Assembly: GCA_950295325.1 (NCBI GenBank)
Contig: OX485803.1
Location: 24,426,001-24,490,000 of the forward strand
From: Polytrichum commune
Lineage: Eukaryota; Streptophyta; Polytrichopsida; Polytrichales; Polytrichaceae
Reading direction: 5' to 3'
DNA length: 64,000 nucleotides
In this document: positions 43,362-56,047 of the stretch, piece after piece
Layout: each line of letters opens with the position of its first letter
Position numbering within the stretch: the first letter of the stretch is position 1
Notes under the pieces: generated by a model
Told to the model about the DNA's origin: nothing
Databases searched by the model: none
Seen by the model: the letters and a program-made list of their open reading frames with translations, nothing else
Translations under genes and position numbers: made by a program

Positions 43362-45478
43362 GGGTCGCTTTACACTACTGTGGAGAAATCCACCGGTCAT
43401 GAATTCTAGGGGAATTCTAAAATTTGATTGGCTGAGAGTGACACTCTTGTCCGGTGGTGGTTTACACTACGGCCAAGAATCCTTTGGTGGAAAACTTTGT
43501 ACATGGATGAAAAAATGACATGGTTGCCAACATGGCGACACTTTTTTGAAGGAGAGTTCTCCGGAGGTCAAGTTTCTTGGGCAACCTCAAAGCCTCGGAC
43601 AAGAAACTTGGCCTCCGGAGAACTCCAACTTGAGTAAAATATTTCTTCCTTAGAGAAATCTTTGCACTATTGTTCTCCCTCTTTAGTATGGCATTATTGG
43701 GAAACAAAAAAAGGTTGTATTATCGAGGTGTCGTCTTCTCATTAATATGACAAATGACGTAAAGTTGTCATATTATTCAGGGAATACAAAAACATAAGTA
43801 ATATGAACTTAAAAATATATACAAAGAGTTTAAGCAATATAGATGATATGAAATAATAACTTATAACTACAAATATTCTCAAGAACTCTGAAAACAAGAG
43901 TCCAAAGATCTTTGGTGTTGCCTACCCAAGTTAGCAACTGTCATCTTATCTAAATTCCCATCTAACTTTTGGAGACTAATAATTTCATTAACACCAAAAT
44001 ATAAAGAGTTTTATAATAAGAAACTAGACAACAACGATGCATGACGTTCAGCATCAAGATATTGGTGATACTATATCACCCGTGTACAAGGCAACATACT
44101 AGGCAGGAGGCCACTCTCATCCTAACCATATCCATTCCACACTAGTAACCCTAATTAACATTAAGTTCCCAACAATAAGTGAAGTTCCCAAGTAGTTCCC
44201 AAGTGAAAATGAATATATTTTAGATGTACATAATATAGATGAAAGGAATTATAGCATTAACTACAGTAATCTCCCGCTTAAGTACACACCCGTTTAAGTA
44301 CTCATCCTTGTTAAGTGCGCAATTTTTTTGACAAAAGTTAGGGTTCACATTTTATTGTTTGAACATGTCATGCAGAGTCATTTGCCGCAAATGCATGATT
44401 TTTTAAGCTTGACATACAATGTTAGTTTGTTAACATTTTGTTGAAATGTCTCAAACGATTGTCACAGTTCATCATACATTTGTCCAACTTCCATTTGAAC
44501 ATCGGAGCAAAGCAATTGGTCGTCGATGTTGAGGACAATGTTGTGTAAAGCTTCAAAGCCTTTGAAGTCGGTAACACTTTTAGATTTAGCAAATGTCTCA
44601 ATAGGTTGGATTTCGTTGCAGTATGTTCTCCCGATTGTCCCATACTATCCGGATGGGACCTTCATTGACTTCATACTCCCGCCCTAGCGCCCGCTTGCTT
44701 GGCGCGTTCAGCTTGCTCAACTTTGCAATGATTTCACATCGATCGGGTTGCCTCAGGTTTCATCCATTTCCCCTTGTGATTCATCAAATCATAAGGTCTA
44801 GAAAGCAATATGAGTATAGTATGCACCTACCAACTAAGTGCGCACCAACGGCTCCGGTTCAAAGCACGTACTTAAGCGGGAGATTATTGTACCTCTTTTA
44901 TATGACAAAACAGAGATTCTAAATGTTGCATTATCGAGTTTTGAACTAAAATTTTTGGTCTCGCAAAAATGTGTCACAATATCGAGGGGTGTCGTATAAA
45001 TGAGTGTCGTATTAATGAGGTTGGACTGTACCAACATGTAATTTCTTGAAAAATCAATAAGAAGATAATGTTACCTAGTTATTTACCTTAATTTGGATGT
45101 ATTATAGATGTGGAACAATTTCAAATAAATTCCTGTCATGAAAGAAGTTCTAAAACATTGCCATATACATTATATTTTTTTATCAACATATATATATTTT
45201 TAAATATCAACACAATGGTCATTTAGGGGGTAAGGTTTCTACTATGGCCGGCTATGACCGCTTTGTGAAGTAATCTGGTGGACTTCTGCTGTTGGTGAAG
45301 TTGTCCAATACATTGCTTCTGTAGGTGGTTACACTATGGCCAGCCAAGACTTCTTAAGGCATTATTTTATTGTCTTTTCATCTTCTCCAGCATACCATCC
45401 CTTGCCTCAAATAACCATGTCTTGGGCTAAAATTCTTGACCGACCAGTGCACTTCTCCACCGTAGTGTAAAGTGGCCC
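43362..45478. mobile_element. Long TIR element (about 2.1 kb) with nested insertions
   Basis: GGGTCGCTTTACACTACTGT at 43362 and the inverted right end (GGGCCACTTTACACTACGGT) agree at 23 of 26 terminal bases. Flanking TTATTTA (43355-43361) and TTATTGA (45479-45485) look like an old target duplication. Subterminal TTACACTA(C/T)GGCCA motifs recur at both ends. A strong hairpin (GAGTTCTCCGGAGG... with its complement) lies at 43552-43627. No transposase is visible. The superfamily is not clear. Confidence 0.65.
44264..44889. mobile_element. Pogo-like element, 626 bp, nested in the TIR element
   Basis: CAGTAATCTCCCGCTTAAGT at 44264 and the inverted right end (CAATAATCTCCCGCTTAAGT) agree at 21 of 22 terminal bases, with TA on both sides (44262-44263 and 44890-44891). 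The minus strand at about 44420-44630 reads as a degenerate coding stretch with a stop inside; it may be the C-terminus of a pogo-type transposase, but I am not sure. A sequence ending GAGGTTGGACTGTA at 45032 is probably the right end of yet another such element. Confidence 0.75.
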
Positions 45479-46218
45479 TTATTGACTGATTGTTTCCAAC
45501 TCTTTCCACCAGTTGGTTGACCCAACTTGCCAAAACCAAATGGGGCCAATTCAAGGAAAGAAAATGTCTTGTGCCACGTAAGCAATTATTTACCAAGTTT
45601 TGTGCACACTCATGGTCTCCCTTTGTTCCCACGTTGCCACTCTCCCTGCTCTTGGTCCGCCATAGCCAGGGATCTCGAAACCCTCACACAAACACCCCAT
45701 CGTCATCCTCAGTTCCCGTATTCACTTCCTTCTGCGTTTGGCGCTGATCTCATCTCACAATTCTATTGCGCAGGAACGTTCTTGGTGCATTCCACAACTT
45801 ATTATCTCAACTTAACAGGTACAAAGTTTGGAATAGCTTTATGATATGTGAATGTGCCATACTTGCGGGGATGCCAGGTTTTGCTTGAATTCTTTCGGGA
45901 GGCTCAACGTAGTCATTCTTATATCTGTAACAAAAGTAGCAACAACTACGGCTACTGCTCTCTAAGCTCCCGGAAAGAACCTGTGGTTGTGTGTTGATCT
46001 TCTCTTTCTGTGGTTGGGTGCCTTCGATCTAGGGTTTCTACCTCAAGGTTTTTGTCGGAGAGATCCGGTGTTCGTGGCGATCGGGGACCTACGGCGTGGA
46101 AAGAATTTCCTGGAGGTGATTTGTTCGAATGAGAGTTCGGTTGTTTGAAGTGAATTGGGTTGAGTAGGAGGTTTTATCGGTGTTAGGGTTTGGTGTGTGA
46201 TCGGTGTTGCTAGTAGCT
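45479..46218 (+). promoter_or_regulatory. Upstream region of the PRA1 gene
   Basis: About 740 bp upstream of the PRA1 ATG. The last 250 bp, with 'cttctctttctgtggttggg' and 'tctagggtttctacctc', has the pyrimidine-rich look of a plant 5' UTR. No TATA box is certain. Confidence 0.4.
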
Positions 46219-46833
46219 ATGGCTCCAATGGCAAGCCAGCCTCCTATACTTCCAGTGACACAACAGGGAGCTGGAGTACAAGCAAGTCCAGCTGCGAGAG
46301 TATTATTCCAGAAAGCACAGGAAGCATTCCGTTTGGCGTTATCACAGAAACGGCCATGGGCAGAGATGGCAGACAGGTCACAGTTCGCGAAACCGGAGTC
46401 ACTGAGCGAGGCAACGGTGAGAGTGCGCAAGAACATGAGCCACTTTCGGATCAACTACTCTCTGGTTCTGATCGCTGTGGTGGCATTGAGCCTGGTGATG
46501 CACCCTGTGTACCTCTTTGTGCTCGGGTCCCTGTTGGCTGCATGGGTCTACCTCTACTTGGTGAGGACAGATCCAGTTATTGCCTTTGGAAGAACTTTCA
46601 GCGAGAGGGAGGTTCTTCTTGGGATGAGTGTGTTCACTCTCATCGTCATCTTCATGACAAATGTGGGGTCTATTTTGATTTCTGCGTTTATGATCGGTGT
46701 TGGACTGTGTGCTGCTCATGGTGCTTATCGTGTCCCTGATGATCTCTTCCTCGATGACCAAGAAGCCACCGGAGGGTTCTTGTCATTCCTGTCATCCGGA
46801 AATGGAGTTCCTGCTGTCGTTTCTCATGTTTAG
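46219..46833 (+). CDS. PRA1 family membrane protein, intronless
   Basis: 204 residues from the ATG at 46219 to the TAG at 46831. The block KRPWAEMADRSQFAKP (44-59) followed by RKNMSHFRINY (70-80) is the signature of plant prenylated Rab acceptor 1 proteins. Two hydrophobic hairpin regions follow, at about 81-114 and 131-165, with a short charged loop (RTDPVIAFGRTFSERE) between them. The family lives in ER, Golgi and endosomal membranes and acts as a receptor or regulator for prenylated Rab GTPases in vesicle transport. Plant PRA1 genes usually lack introns, as here. The upstream in-frame codon at 46204 is GTG, so the ATG at 46219 is the natural start; another Met is the fourth residue. Antisense open frames at 46089-46761 are mere shadows. 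Confidence 0.95.
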   Translation: MAPMASQPPILPVTQQGAGVQASPAARVLFQKAQEAFRLALSQKRPWAEMADRSQFAKPESLSEATVRVRKNMSHFRINYSLVLIAVVALSLVMHPVYLFVLGSLLAAWVYLYLVRTDPVIAFGRTFSEREVLLGMSVFTLIVIFMTNVGSILISAFMIGVGLCAAHGAYRVPDDLFLDDQEATGGFLSFLSSGNGVPAVVSHV

Positions 46834-49800
46834 ATTGCAGAGTAACGATGGTGATGGTAGAACAATGATGGCATCAATAGACAGGTATGAGCATCAGGAA
46901 GAAGGTGCACCTAATTCTTTTGTAGGTTTTAGTGAGTGAATTCCGCTTCAGACCCTTTTTAACAACTGATGCAATATAGATATTGTTGTGTTTGTGTTGG
47001 CCGCCTTCTCTGGGTTAAATGGACATATATATAGCAGCTGTGATAAGCTAGTGCTGATGCTGAGGTATTACTACACAGGATGATCTTTTGTTTATCGACA
47101 AAAGAAATGCGTGTCGGGCTAGAAGATCAAGACTTAAGTAGTGATGAGTGTAGGGAGCACAGCTGTTTGAAAGGGCTGATGAAAATCGCCACTTTATGTA
47201 AAGTGCATTCACTTGATTTCCATGGGACTTGTGACAACACTGTGAATTTATTAGCTTGCTGCTTCACTATCCTTTTATGTCCTGTTATATTCGATTTCTA
47301 CTGAGTTTCAAATGTTATGAGTAGAGATTAGTCTACTCAATCTAGAGAAGCACTCTGATGTGGTGATTGACCAACTCGAGGATTCTTACTGTTATCAAAT
47401 CTGGAAGTACTTGAAGGGATATGAATTAGATATGAATTAGTTAGGGATGCGCCCCTGAATACAAGATTATGCTGGAAAGGGCAATATCGCATCAGGTCAC
47501 ATTTTGTCTCGAGAAAGGTGAACATTTTGCATGCCTGCATTCTTCAAATGAAACAGATGTAAAGAGGAAGTTGAAATGTACGATTCTTGATTGCGATATC
47601 ATTCAGATGTCAGGGTTTCATCATTGGGATGTACCATGTATGAAGATTGAAATGTAAGATTGTTGATAGGTATTTCATTGAGTTGTCAGGGGCTATCACC
47701 AGGGTTTCGAATTTAATTTACATTTTACTGAGCCATAATAATGCCAGTCCAATCGCTTATGAATTGTGACAATTGGCTAGACTTTAGCATTTGTTTTGAG
47801 AGAGGTACCCATGTACCTGAAAATAAGAGGACTTAGTGAAACAGATATGCCACAACCACTTTCTAGTTGAATTGATGATCCTTGTGCAGGGGTACTACAT
47901 AGTTGGGTATGCACATTCCACAATGCTGTGAACCAGTTGAAAGGTGATGATTATTCCTAACATGCCAAAGCAATTGTAACTGCCAATTATAAAATCTTTA
48001 AAAGTAATCCCTGGAATTCCATAACTAGACTGAGATGATATGTCTGTTAATAAAATCAAATACATACACGGAACACTTGTAGCTGAGTCTGTTCCATCTT
48101 GCTGCTGCTAGTGTCTAAATGACTCCTAAATGAAGGTACCAGTACCCTAAGGTTAACCATCAGTGGACATTTTCACTCTTGAAGAGAAAGACCTCCCATA
48201 GTTTAAAAGGAAACAGAAGGCTTGCTGACTGAATGTGCATTAAGTTTACATGGAACAAGAAGGCTTTCTGACCTTTTCCAAAACTGAATGTGCAAGTTCA
48301 TGCAATCTGAGAAACTACATGCTCTTTAAAACTGTATGTTGCAGGTTGTGAATAAGATGGAAAATAGTATTTGGATTCGAACGAGCAATACTATGTCAGA
48401 AGCCTTGCTCATGCTTTGTCCAGAATATACTTGTATGCAAATGACCCCAATGCATGTTATGCATGTTAAAGTGAATTTAGAAGTAAAAACTTTGGAATTT
48501 CATCATAATCAGGAAACTCATCGTTTCGATGAGAAACTTGATTTGAGTGGCTGATGTTACAGATACTTGGTTTTCGTGGAAAGTTGCAAGCATAAGATGA
48601 TCCAGAAGTGATTAAACTGTTGAAACATCGTCCCTTGAGATGTGCGCACATTATGAGGTATAGGGGAATAACCATTTGAGATTTCATGATCATGATTTTG
48701 AAGGGGAAGGACACTTTCAAAAGCTACGTCTGGGAATTTGAGAGTCTTAGTTTGGGGCATTTAGGCCAATTAGGTTAACCCTCATCCTGAAAAAGAGTCT
48801 CCAATTTGCTAAGACTGAACCGAAACGAAATTTATTGCCGAGTCTGGAAACTCATTACGCCAAGTAGATGCGTTGTGTAGAGAAAAAAAAAATGATTGGA
48901 ATTGCACTTACAGGACATGCTTTTTCTGGATTTGTGAGGCAACTGACTTGAGGAATTCTCTCACTCGTCTCCATCCCCAGAAATATGATCTCTGAGGTGC
49001 TATCCTGCGCCTCCCTTCAGTGTGCAACTCCACGCCCAACAATTCGTCCAAAAATGCACCCGACTCTGTCGTTTGGATGTCCTCGTGGCTATACTTGATG
49101 TCCTGCAATTAGCCTTGGCGTCATAGTGTCCTTCATGCATTCTGCAATTATATTTGATGTCATATGATGTCCTAAATTTCATATTTAGATGTCTTACAGT
49201 GGCTAACATTCCCTTGGAAATGATTTGTCATTGATTTATCCTACACTTCATATATTACTTATTGTGTGTTGTCACACTCCCTATCCATCAAGTGTTCTTC
49301 CCTAGATGTCTTCTGCACTTATCCTTCCATTTGCATTACAACTTGAACGTTCCACTCGGTTGCACTACGTTGTCCCTTTCGGATCACATCAACCTGTACA
49401 TTCCTATTGATTCTCCTTGTGCGTAATGCATCGCTCCTACTATAGTTCAATGTATATCTTTGCAATAACAATATCACCGTCAGATCATGTGTTGAAGAAT
49501 ATCGAAGGACACCAATTTTTTTGGTTATTTTCCTTAACTTATTAATGCGTTATACACTACTATTTGTAGGCTTTATGTTTCAAGGAATTTATGGGTCTAT
49601 GTGTCACTTATCTCACACATGGTTTGGACTTTATATCTCAATGTTTTTATGAATTCCATAGGGTTCTTCAACATGTAATACTTGCATGTCCAACTTGAAT
49701 TTTGTTGGTGCAAAAATGGTTGTATCCACACATATGGTGAGTGTGCTTGAAACCATCTCTCAGATCGCTCGTCATAGCCTCTCCTCGCAACCCACAATTT

Positions 49801-50329
49801 TGTGAGGCTCACACGGATTTTAAAGTCGGAGTGGAGTCTTGATGTAACTATAAATTTAAAATGAAAGAACCCATGATCCCTTATCACATAGACATTCTAG
49901 TGTTTCCCATATGTAAAAGGAACTATGAGAGTTATGATGTCCAACTCGGGAAGTGTCCCATACGTGTCATGTAAAAACCCTATATAGACTTCTAAATTAC
50001 TATTTTTTTCCTTTTCTAAATGCGATTGGAGCAGTAGAGCAAGATAAAAACAAAAAACATGACTATTTACATTCTTAATTTGAGGATTGAGCCATGCCCT
50101 AACCCATTCCATCTAAAGTTCGTCAACTCCTCATGTTTTTATGTCAAGGGAGGCATACCGCTCTTCTATTGCAGACTCAAATTATCACCATGATACTTAA
50201 ATTCAAAACTTTGAACCATCTTTCTACTTGCATTGGTAATGATTGTGTTCACTAGTTTTTTCAGTCTACATAATTTAAACAAGCGGCTAGTGGCGTGGTC
50301 TCTGCCTTAGTATTTGTGGCCAGCTAATG
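46834..50329. other. Intergenic DNA downstream of PRA1
   Basis: The first few hundred bases are probably the PRA1 3' UTR. About 48490-48665 is a diverged copy of the dispersed repeat seen at 4530-4710. Nothing else here is supportable as a gene or RNA. Confidence 0.5.
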
Positions 50330-50565
50330 AATGCGAAAATGCAATGAGGAAATAGGAAAAGTGAAAATGTAGTAAGTAAGAAAAGTGAAAATGCAGTGAA
50401 TAAAAAACGAATGGATGTGAAAATGCAGTAAATTAGTAGGCACAATGAAAATGCAATGATGAAAAGGACAATGTAAAATGCACTGAATAATTAGGTAACG
50501 TGAAAATACATCGAGTAACAATTGAACATGAAAATGCAATGAGTAACTAAAGAATGCCAAAATAA
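50330..50565. repeat. Degenerate minisatellite with GAAAATGCA core
   Basis: About eight diverged units of 22-30 bp, each with (T)GAAAATGCA(A/G)TGA followed by a variable AT-rich spacer. Open minus-strand frames across it are only a result of the repeat. Confidence 0.8.
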
Positions 50566-50906
50566 AATATTGAATATGATGATATGAATATGATGGTATA
50601 AATACGATATGATGTTGTTGTTTTCACAATCGTAGATGTTGTCGCTTTTGGGCCAAATGCCAAAGTCAATACACATATGTAAAATTTAAAGTTCAAATCA
50701 ATTTTGAACTTGCTATATAGTATAACATACTATAATACACAACCAATATAACACACTAGAACACACTTGAACACACTATGACATATGTATCAAAGCAAAT
50801 TTTTGTAAACTATATCAAACAGAAGAAGATGCTATGATCACATCAAGATTATTATTGGATTCATTGAATCCAATAAGCTCACCCAAATGACTCAAATGAA
50901 ACTCAC

Positions 50907-52120
50907 CTCTTGGAACTAGGGATCCTAGTTGGTGCATCCTCGACGGCAATAGTAGCATTGATATGAATCACAAAAGAGCACGGAGCATCTAGCTTGCAAA
51001 AGTTGCAATGGTAATTACTGGATTGTTGACGATAGATATCCCCGAGCTTACAATTATCACACACCTGCTTGTATGGTAATGCGGATGGGTTGACCGCAGT
51101 CATACATCCCATAATCTGCAATAGTCCAACAAGAAATGCACGTTTATATTTGCACATAATTTATAAAAATGAATGAAAGAAGAGCACCAATAAAATAAAA
51201 TAGTGTTATTACCTTCCGAACAACAATTAGGCCCTAATTTTTGATGTGTGTGTTGAAAACAACGGTAAACTTGGATTTCAATGTCTTAGAGTGAACTAGT
51301 GCTAGAATAGATGACCCAATTGTAAGAAGCCGCACATCTCCTTTGTTGGAGCATGCTACGTTTTTTATGATGATATGGGTAGGTTCACATTTGCAGAATT
51401 GTTCCGCAAGTGAATGAAAATCACTTTGAAAAGCTAGTAAAAAACTCACCTACATATGCAAACTGAAATTAGAAAAGATGAAGGTGATTTTTAAAATGAC
51501 AATAATCAAAATAAGGTACTAGAAGTACTTACAACTTGAATGTCTTCAACATCATGTCCGTCATCAACTAGGAGCTCAAATTTTTGATTGACTTCTCCTC
51601 TCACGCCAATAACAGTATCAACAAGTGTGGAAGTGGCAAACGGTTGGTGTATTCGCCGTGCAAAGGAATGGATCGTATCTAATACGTGGAAGAAAATTTT
51701 AATTGGAGGTTCAAATGGCGGAATCTCAGAGACCTTATTGGCAGTAGAAATATCTATTGTCCAGTCCGAATCTCCCTTGTCATAATCCAACCGGCCTCTC
51801 ATACTAAAATTCTCCAACCGTAAAAACTTTCCCCTCTTCAGTTTATCTACATGCGTTTTCACCAAATTTTTCTTCACAGTTACGGTTATAGTTGTTTTAC
51901 CAACTGCGTCCGTAACATATGCGTGGAAAAACCAGTGAGTTGGAGATTTCGATGGTGACATAGTGCTCCCATAACAAGACAGTACAAAACACTCAAAAAT
52001 CATATCCCAAATAGCATTATCTATGTCTTCTAACAATACAGTGGGGCGCTCAGCTCGTTTCGTCACGATATCTCCAAAAGAACGATGACAAACAAGGTAG
52101 CAACAAGCAGAGGAAAACAA
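50907..52120 (-). pseudogene. RPA1-like OB-fold/zinc-finger gene with one internal stop
   Basis: Three exons follow from splice consensus and phase: about 52120-51533 (donor GTAAGT), 51449-51213 and 51115-50907 (donor GTGAGT). All joins are in phase 0. The first exon has the alternating pattern of OB folds (WFFHAYVTDAVGKTTITV, LVDTVIGVRGE). The third has a CX2C...CX2C zinc-finger pattern (CDNCKLGD, CNFCKLDAPC), as at the C-terminus of replication protein A large subunits and their Helitron-borne relatives. The middle exon has a single in-frame TAG at 51236-51234, eight codons before its donor. No clear ATG start or final exon was found: the frame is closed by TGA just upstream of 52120, and the last donor leads into unrecognised DNA. 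This could be a decayed host gene or cargo of a Helitron-like element. Confidence 0.55.
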
Positions 52121-52221
52121 AGCCAGAGAGAGCTCTCAGGTAAGAATGAGGAGCTCGAAGAAGAATAGGCAAGAAGATGAAGGACGAGATTTGCATCGAA
52201 GCTCTTAGGAGGCGGCTCTAC

Positions 52222-52510
52222 AGTTCTAGTCAGATTTTTTACTAGTTCTAGTTCTAGTTATTAGTTCTAGTCAGAGTTTTTACTAGTTCTAGTTCTAGTC
52301 AGAGTTTTTACTAGTTCTAGTTCCAGTTACTAGTTCTAGTCAGAGTTTCTACTAGTTAAAGTTCCAGTTACTAGTTCTAGTCAGAGTTTTTACTAGTTCT
52401 AGTTCTAGTTACTAGTTCTAGTTCTAGTTACTAGTTCTAGTCAGAGTTTTTACTAGTTCTAGTTCTAGTTCTACAGTTCTAGTCAGATTTTTTACTACAG
52501 TTCTAGTTAG
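52222..52510. repeat. CTAGTTCTAGTT-rich tandem array
   Basis: Irregular repeats of the units TAGTTCTAGTC, AGAGTTTTTACTAGTTCTAG and GTTACTAGTTCTAG, about 290 bp in all. It is upstream of the RPA1-like gene (minus strand). Confidence 0.9.
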
Positions 52511-53255
52511 TTTATTTTTTTACTTTGTACTTTTACGCCATAGTTTCACTGTTCAGCAACGTAACTCTTGAAAACGCAGCGTTTTCGTGGTCTCTCCCCT
52601 TTAGGGGCAGAGACAATAAAAATATCAGACATAATGGACAACATTGAAGGACATATATAAACCTATGTTCTACAAGCTGAACTAAAAAACATACTCACCT
52701 TCCGTTTTACTTGTGTATAGTCATTCCCAGCACATCATCCAATGTTGTGTCCTTCATACGAGGGGGTGGATGAGAATTTTCTTTCCCACGTACATCATGC
52801 TCCACGACCTCTAATATAATCGAGCAGGTTATAGGAGTTGAAAATGATTCATTTTTTGTGTTCGTCGACCCTTTTTTTTAGGTTCTTCATTAATGTAAAC
52901 GCATTATTAAATTGTGTTGCATAATTCTACGTTACACCACTTGCATTCTTCTTGCATTCAGATGATTTCAATAGTGATTTACATGTAGAACATGCAGAAT
53001 AATGTCGTCAAGGTTGATTATGCATCTATGTAAAATTGTTGTCTTGTCAGTAGGAGGCCATATGGCAAACCTAAGAGACAACGTTTTGGAAAACCATGAA
53101 CCTTGTTTTAACCCTTCCATAAGTGGTATAGGGGTGCAGGGGTTCTGAAAGTGCAAGCTACACAATAGCTCATGGGGCTACAAGGGTGAGGAATAAAACA
53201 CAAACCTCATTGGGGGGCCGTGTAGCTCAGAGTGAAGTTGTGTGAGGGACATGTC
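52511..53255. other. Intergenic DNA
   Basis: Nothing definite. A small perfect hairpin GAAAACGC-A-GCGTTTTC lies at about 52570. The minus strand at about 52690-52800 has a short open stretch that could be an exon of the RPA1-like gene, but the join is not supported. Confidence 0.4.
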
Positions 53256-54938
53256 GGAGAAGGCTAAATTCCATGTAGTAACACACAACTGGTTCGCACG
53301 TGGCCACCGTGGCATGTGGGCCCCGTGGCGGTGCCTAGCCCATTTTAGCCCCCCAAGATAACAAATACAGTGGTAACTCGCTAACGCCCGGGACACTGCG
53401 TAGCATCCCGAACCCCAGTTGCCGGAACACTGCAATGTCGGAACACTAATGTGTGTGGGCATGGTTGGGCATGGCCGTTTGACTACAAATCCCATATTGA
53501 GTGCACTTCACCTTCAAGGTCTAAAATCCAATATATATGTGCACTTCCAATTTGTAAATAAGCAATTGATTGGGATTTCATTCCGGAAGTGAAACCATCA
53601 ATGAAGCACATAATTAACTTGGAGGTCAAAAACATTACAAAATCCTCGTTAGCATTGAGGTTATAATTTTTGGGAGAAGGTTAAATCCCATGTAGTAACA
53701 CACAGCTGGCTCGAGCATGGCTACCGTGGCACACGGGCCCCGCGTCCGTGCCTGGCCTATTTTACCCCCCAAGAGTAACAAATATGGTCGTAACTCATTG
53801 ACGCCCGGGACACTGCGCAGTGTCCCGAATCCCAATCGCCGAAACACTGCAATGCTAGAACACTGCTACGCTGGAACACTAATGTGTGTGGGCATGGCTA
53901 CTTGACTATAAATCCCATATTGAGTGCACTTCACCTTCATGGTCTAAATCCAAAATATATGTGCACTTCCAATTTGTAAATAAACAATTGATTGGGGTTT
54001 CATTCCGGAAGTGAAACCATCAATCAAACATGTAATTAACTTGGAGGTCAAAAACATTATAAAATCCCCATTAATATTGAGGTTATAATTTTTGTGAGTT
54101 ATCATTTGAAATTTCCTTTGTCATTCTAAAATGACACTTAAATTATTGTGTTGATTTAATATGTATATTTTATGATTTTTTAGATAATGTCGTCTACTTT
54201 CACAAGTATTCATACGCAATTAATTGTAAAATGTACTTACTGGAATTAATTAAGCATTGGAATTTATTCCAATAAGTATATTCTATAATTAATTAGGCTC
54301 ACTTAATTTGGTAAGCATATTTTCTGATTTATTTTAATTAGGATTAATCAAGATTAACTAGGCTTAATTACATTCAATCACACTTAAATAGTTTGAATGC
54401 GTATGAATACTTGCAAAAGTAGACGACATTACCTAAAATATCATAAAATATACATATTAAATCAACACAATAATTTAAGTTTCATTTTAGAATGACAAAG
54501 ACAATTTCAAATGATGAGTCACAAAAATTCTAACCTCAATATTAATGAGGATTTTGTAGCATTTTTGACCTCCAAGTTAATTACGTGCTTCATTGATGAT
54601 TTCACTTCCGGAATGAAATCCCAATCAATTGCTTATTTACAAATTGGAAGTGCACATATATATTGGATTTTAGACCTTGAAGGTGAAGTGCACTCAATAT
54701 GGGATTTGTAGTCAAGTGGTCATGCCCAACCATGCCCACACACATTAGTGTTCCGACATTGCAGTGTTCCCGCAACTGGGGTTCAGGACACTACGCTGTG
54801 TCCCAGGCGTTAGCGAGTTACCTATGTACTTGTTATCTTGGGGGGCTAAAATGGGCTAGGTACCGCTGCAGGACCCATGTGCCACGGTGGCCACATGCGA
54901 GCCAACTGTGCATTACTACAGGGGATTTAGCCTTCTCC
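53256..54938. repeat. Very large foldback with a tandemly duplicated left arm
   Basis: The right arm (54397-54938) is the inverted complement of the left arm (53672-54220), with a loop of about 175 bp. The outer about 415 bp of the left arm is present a second time in tandem (53256-53671). Landmarks are GGAGTTTTAGCCCCCCAAG-type sequence near the outer ends, ACTAATGTGTGTGGGCATGG, CACTTCCGGAATGAAATCCC (right arm) and GTAGACGACATTA near the loop. No transposase was seen. Confidence 0.85.
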
Positions 54939-56039
54939 CCCTGTCTTCCCTTCCGACCTCCGAGCGACCTCAATTGGCTCAAATTGCAACATGCTTTATA
55001 ATTCACCAGTATCAAAGCTCGCAATTGCTCCCACGACAAACAAGAAGAGGAAGCATTGTGACTTAAGGGCAATCGATTGCACTACAGTGCCACAGCCATT
55101 TACAAGCCCCTGGTCTGTTTACGCTGTGGTGACTCTCATAAAACCCTAACTTTGGACATCCAATTAATGAGACACGACTGGATTAAGTTCTCAATTGTTC
55201 TGTTTATGGCTATTTGATACTTTCCAGGTGAGTTCAATACCTTCAAATGTGTCCATTCTCACATTGAAGAAAGAAAAGTAAGAAATAGCCATAAAGTTCC
55301 CGGTGAGTTCAACACTTTTGACGATGTCCATTCTCACATTGAAGCACGAAAAGTATCGAAAGGCCATAAAGTTCTTCGGAGATGATGAAAATATGGAAGA
55401 ATTTGTACAGAATTTGTCATTTTGGATGGACGGCGAATGAGTACGGAATGATGAAATCAGTTATGAAAATGTTGAGAACTTCGTATGGAACCAGAATACT
55501 CAGTTTGGGAGCGTTTATGATGGTTATCATTGTCTTCTCCCATGCAAAAAACTTTGGCAGTGGAGATGAAAATTAACCAATCTGTTAGTGTATCAGATTT
55601 CCCAATCTTCATCGAACAAGGAATTAGGGCATGTCCATCAATGAATCCATCTCGCCGAACTGTCATCTGAAGTATGGCATTGTAAATATTCAGTTGCTAT
55701 CTTCATGAAAAATGTAGTCGGTTGTTATCTCGAGGAAAAAAAGTTCCAAAGTTGAACCTCCAGTAAACATGTCACAAAAACTGAAGCATATGATCTTACC
55801 ATTTGAGAGTGAGAATTTGGTAGTGAATAGTAGGAGATACATCAGTGCATTTTAGATTAAAGCTAACTTTGAGAGGTACAGAGTTTTGGTCATGGCAAGC
55901 TGTAGGTGTTGAATTTCGGGGGAAGCACCTTAAGAACTGATTTTCCTCTCGAGTTTGGTTCTGGTGGAGGCTTGAAGGGCCGTCCAGAAATGCCGCCCTC
56001 TGAGGCGGCCACGTCGTCCTACTTTCCCCACGTTCACCA
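54939..56039. other. Intergenic DNA, no supportable gene
   Basis: Contains a short tandem pair of similar phrases at 55220-55375 ('gtgagttcaa...gtccattctcacattgaag'), spaced about 80 bp. I see nothing else. Confidence 0.5.
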
Positions 56040-56047
56040 ATAGCTCG

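Noticed and set aside
46089-46761. Long open frames antisense to, and in another frame of, the PRA1 gene
   Set aside because: They overlap a clear intact PRA1 coding sequence and have no domain of their own.
52222-52510. CRISPR-like array
   Set aside because: Units are short, irregular and without unique spacers; this is a eukaryotic nuclear sequence.
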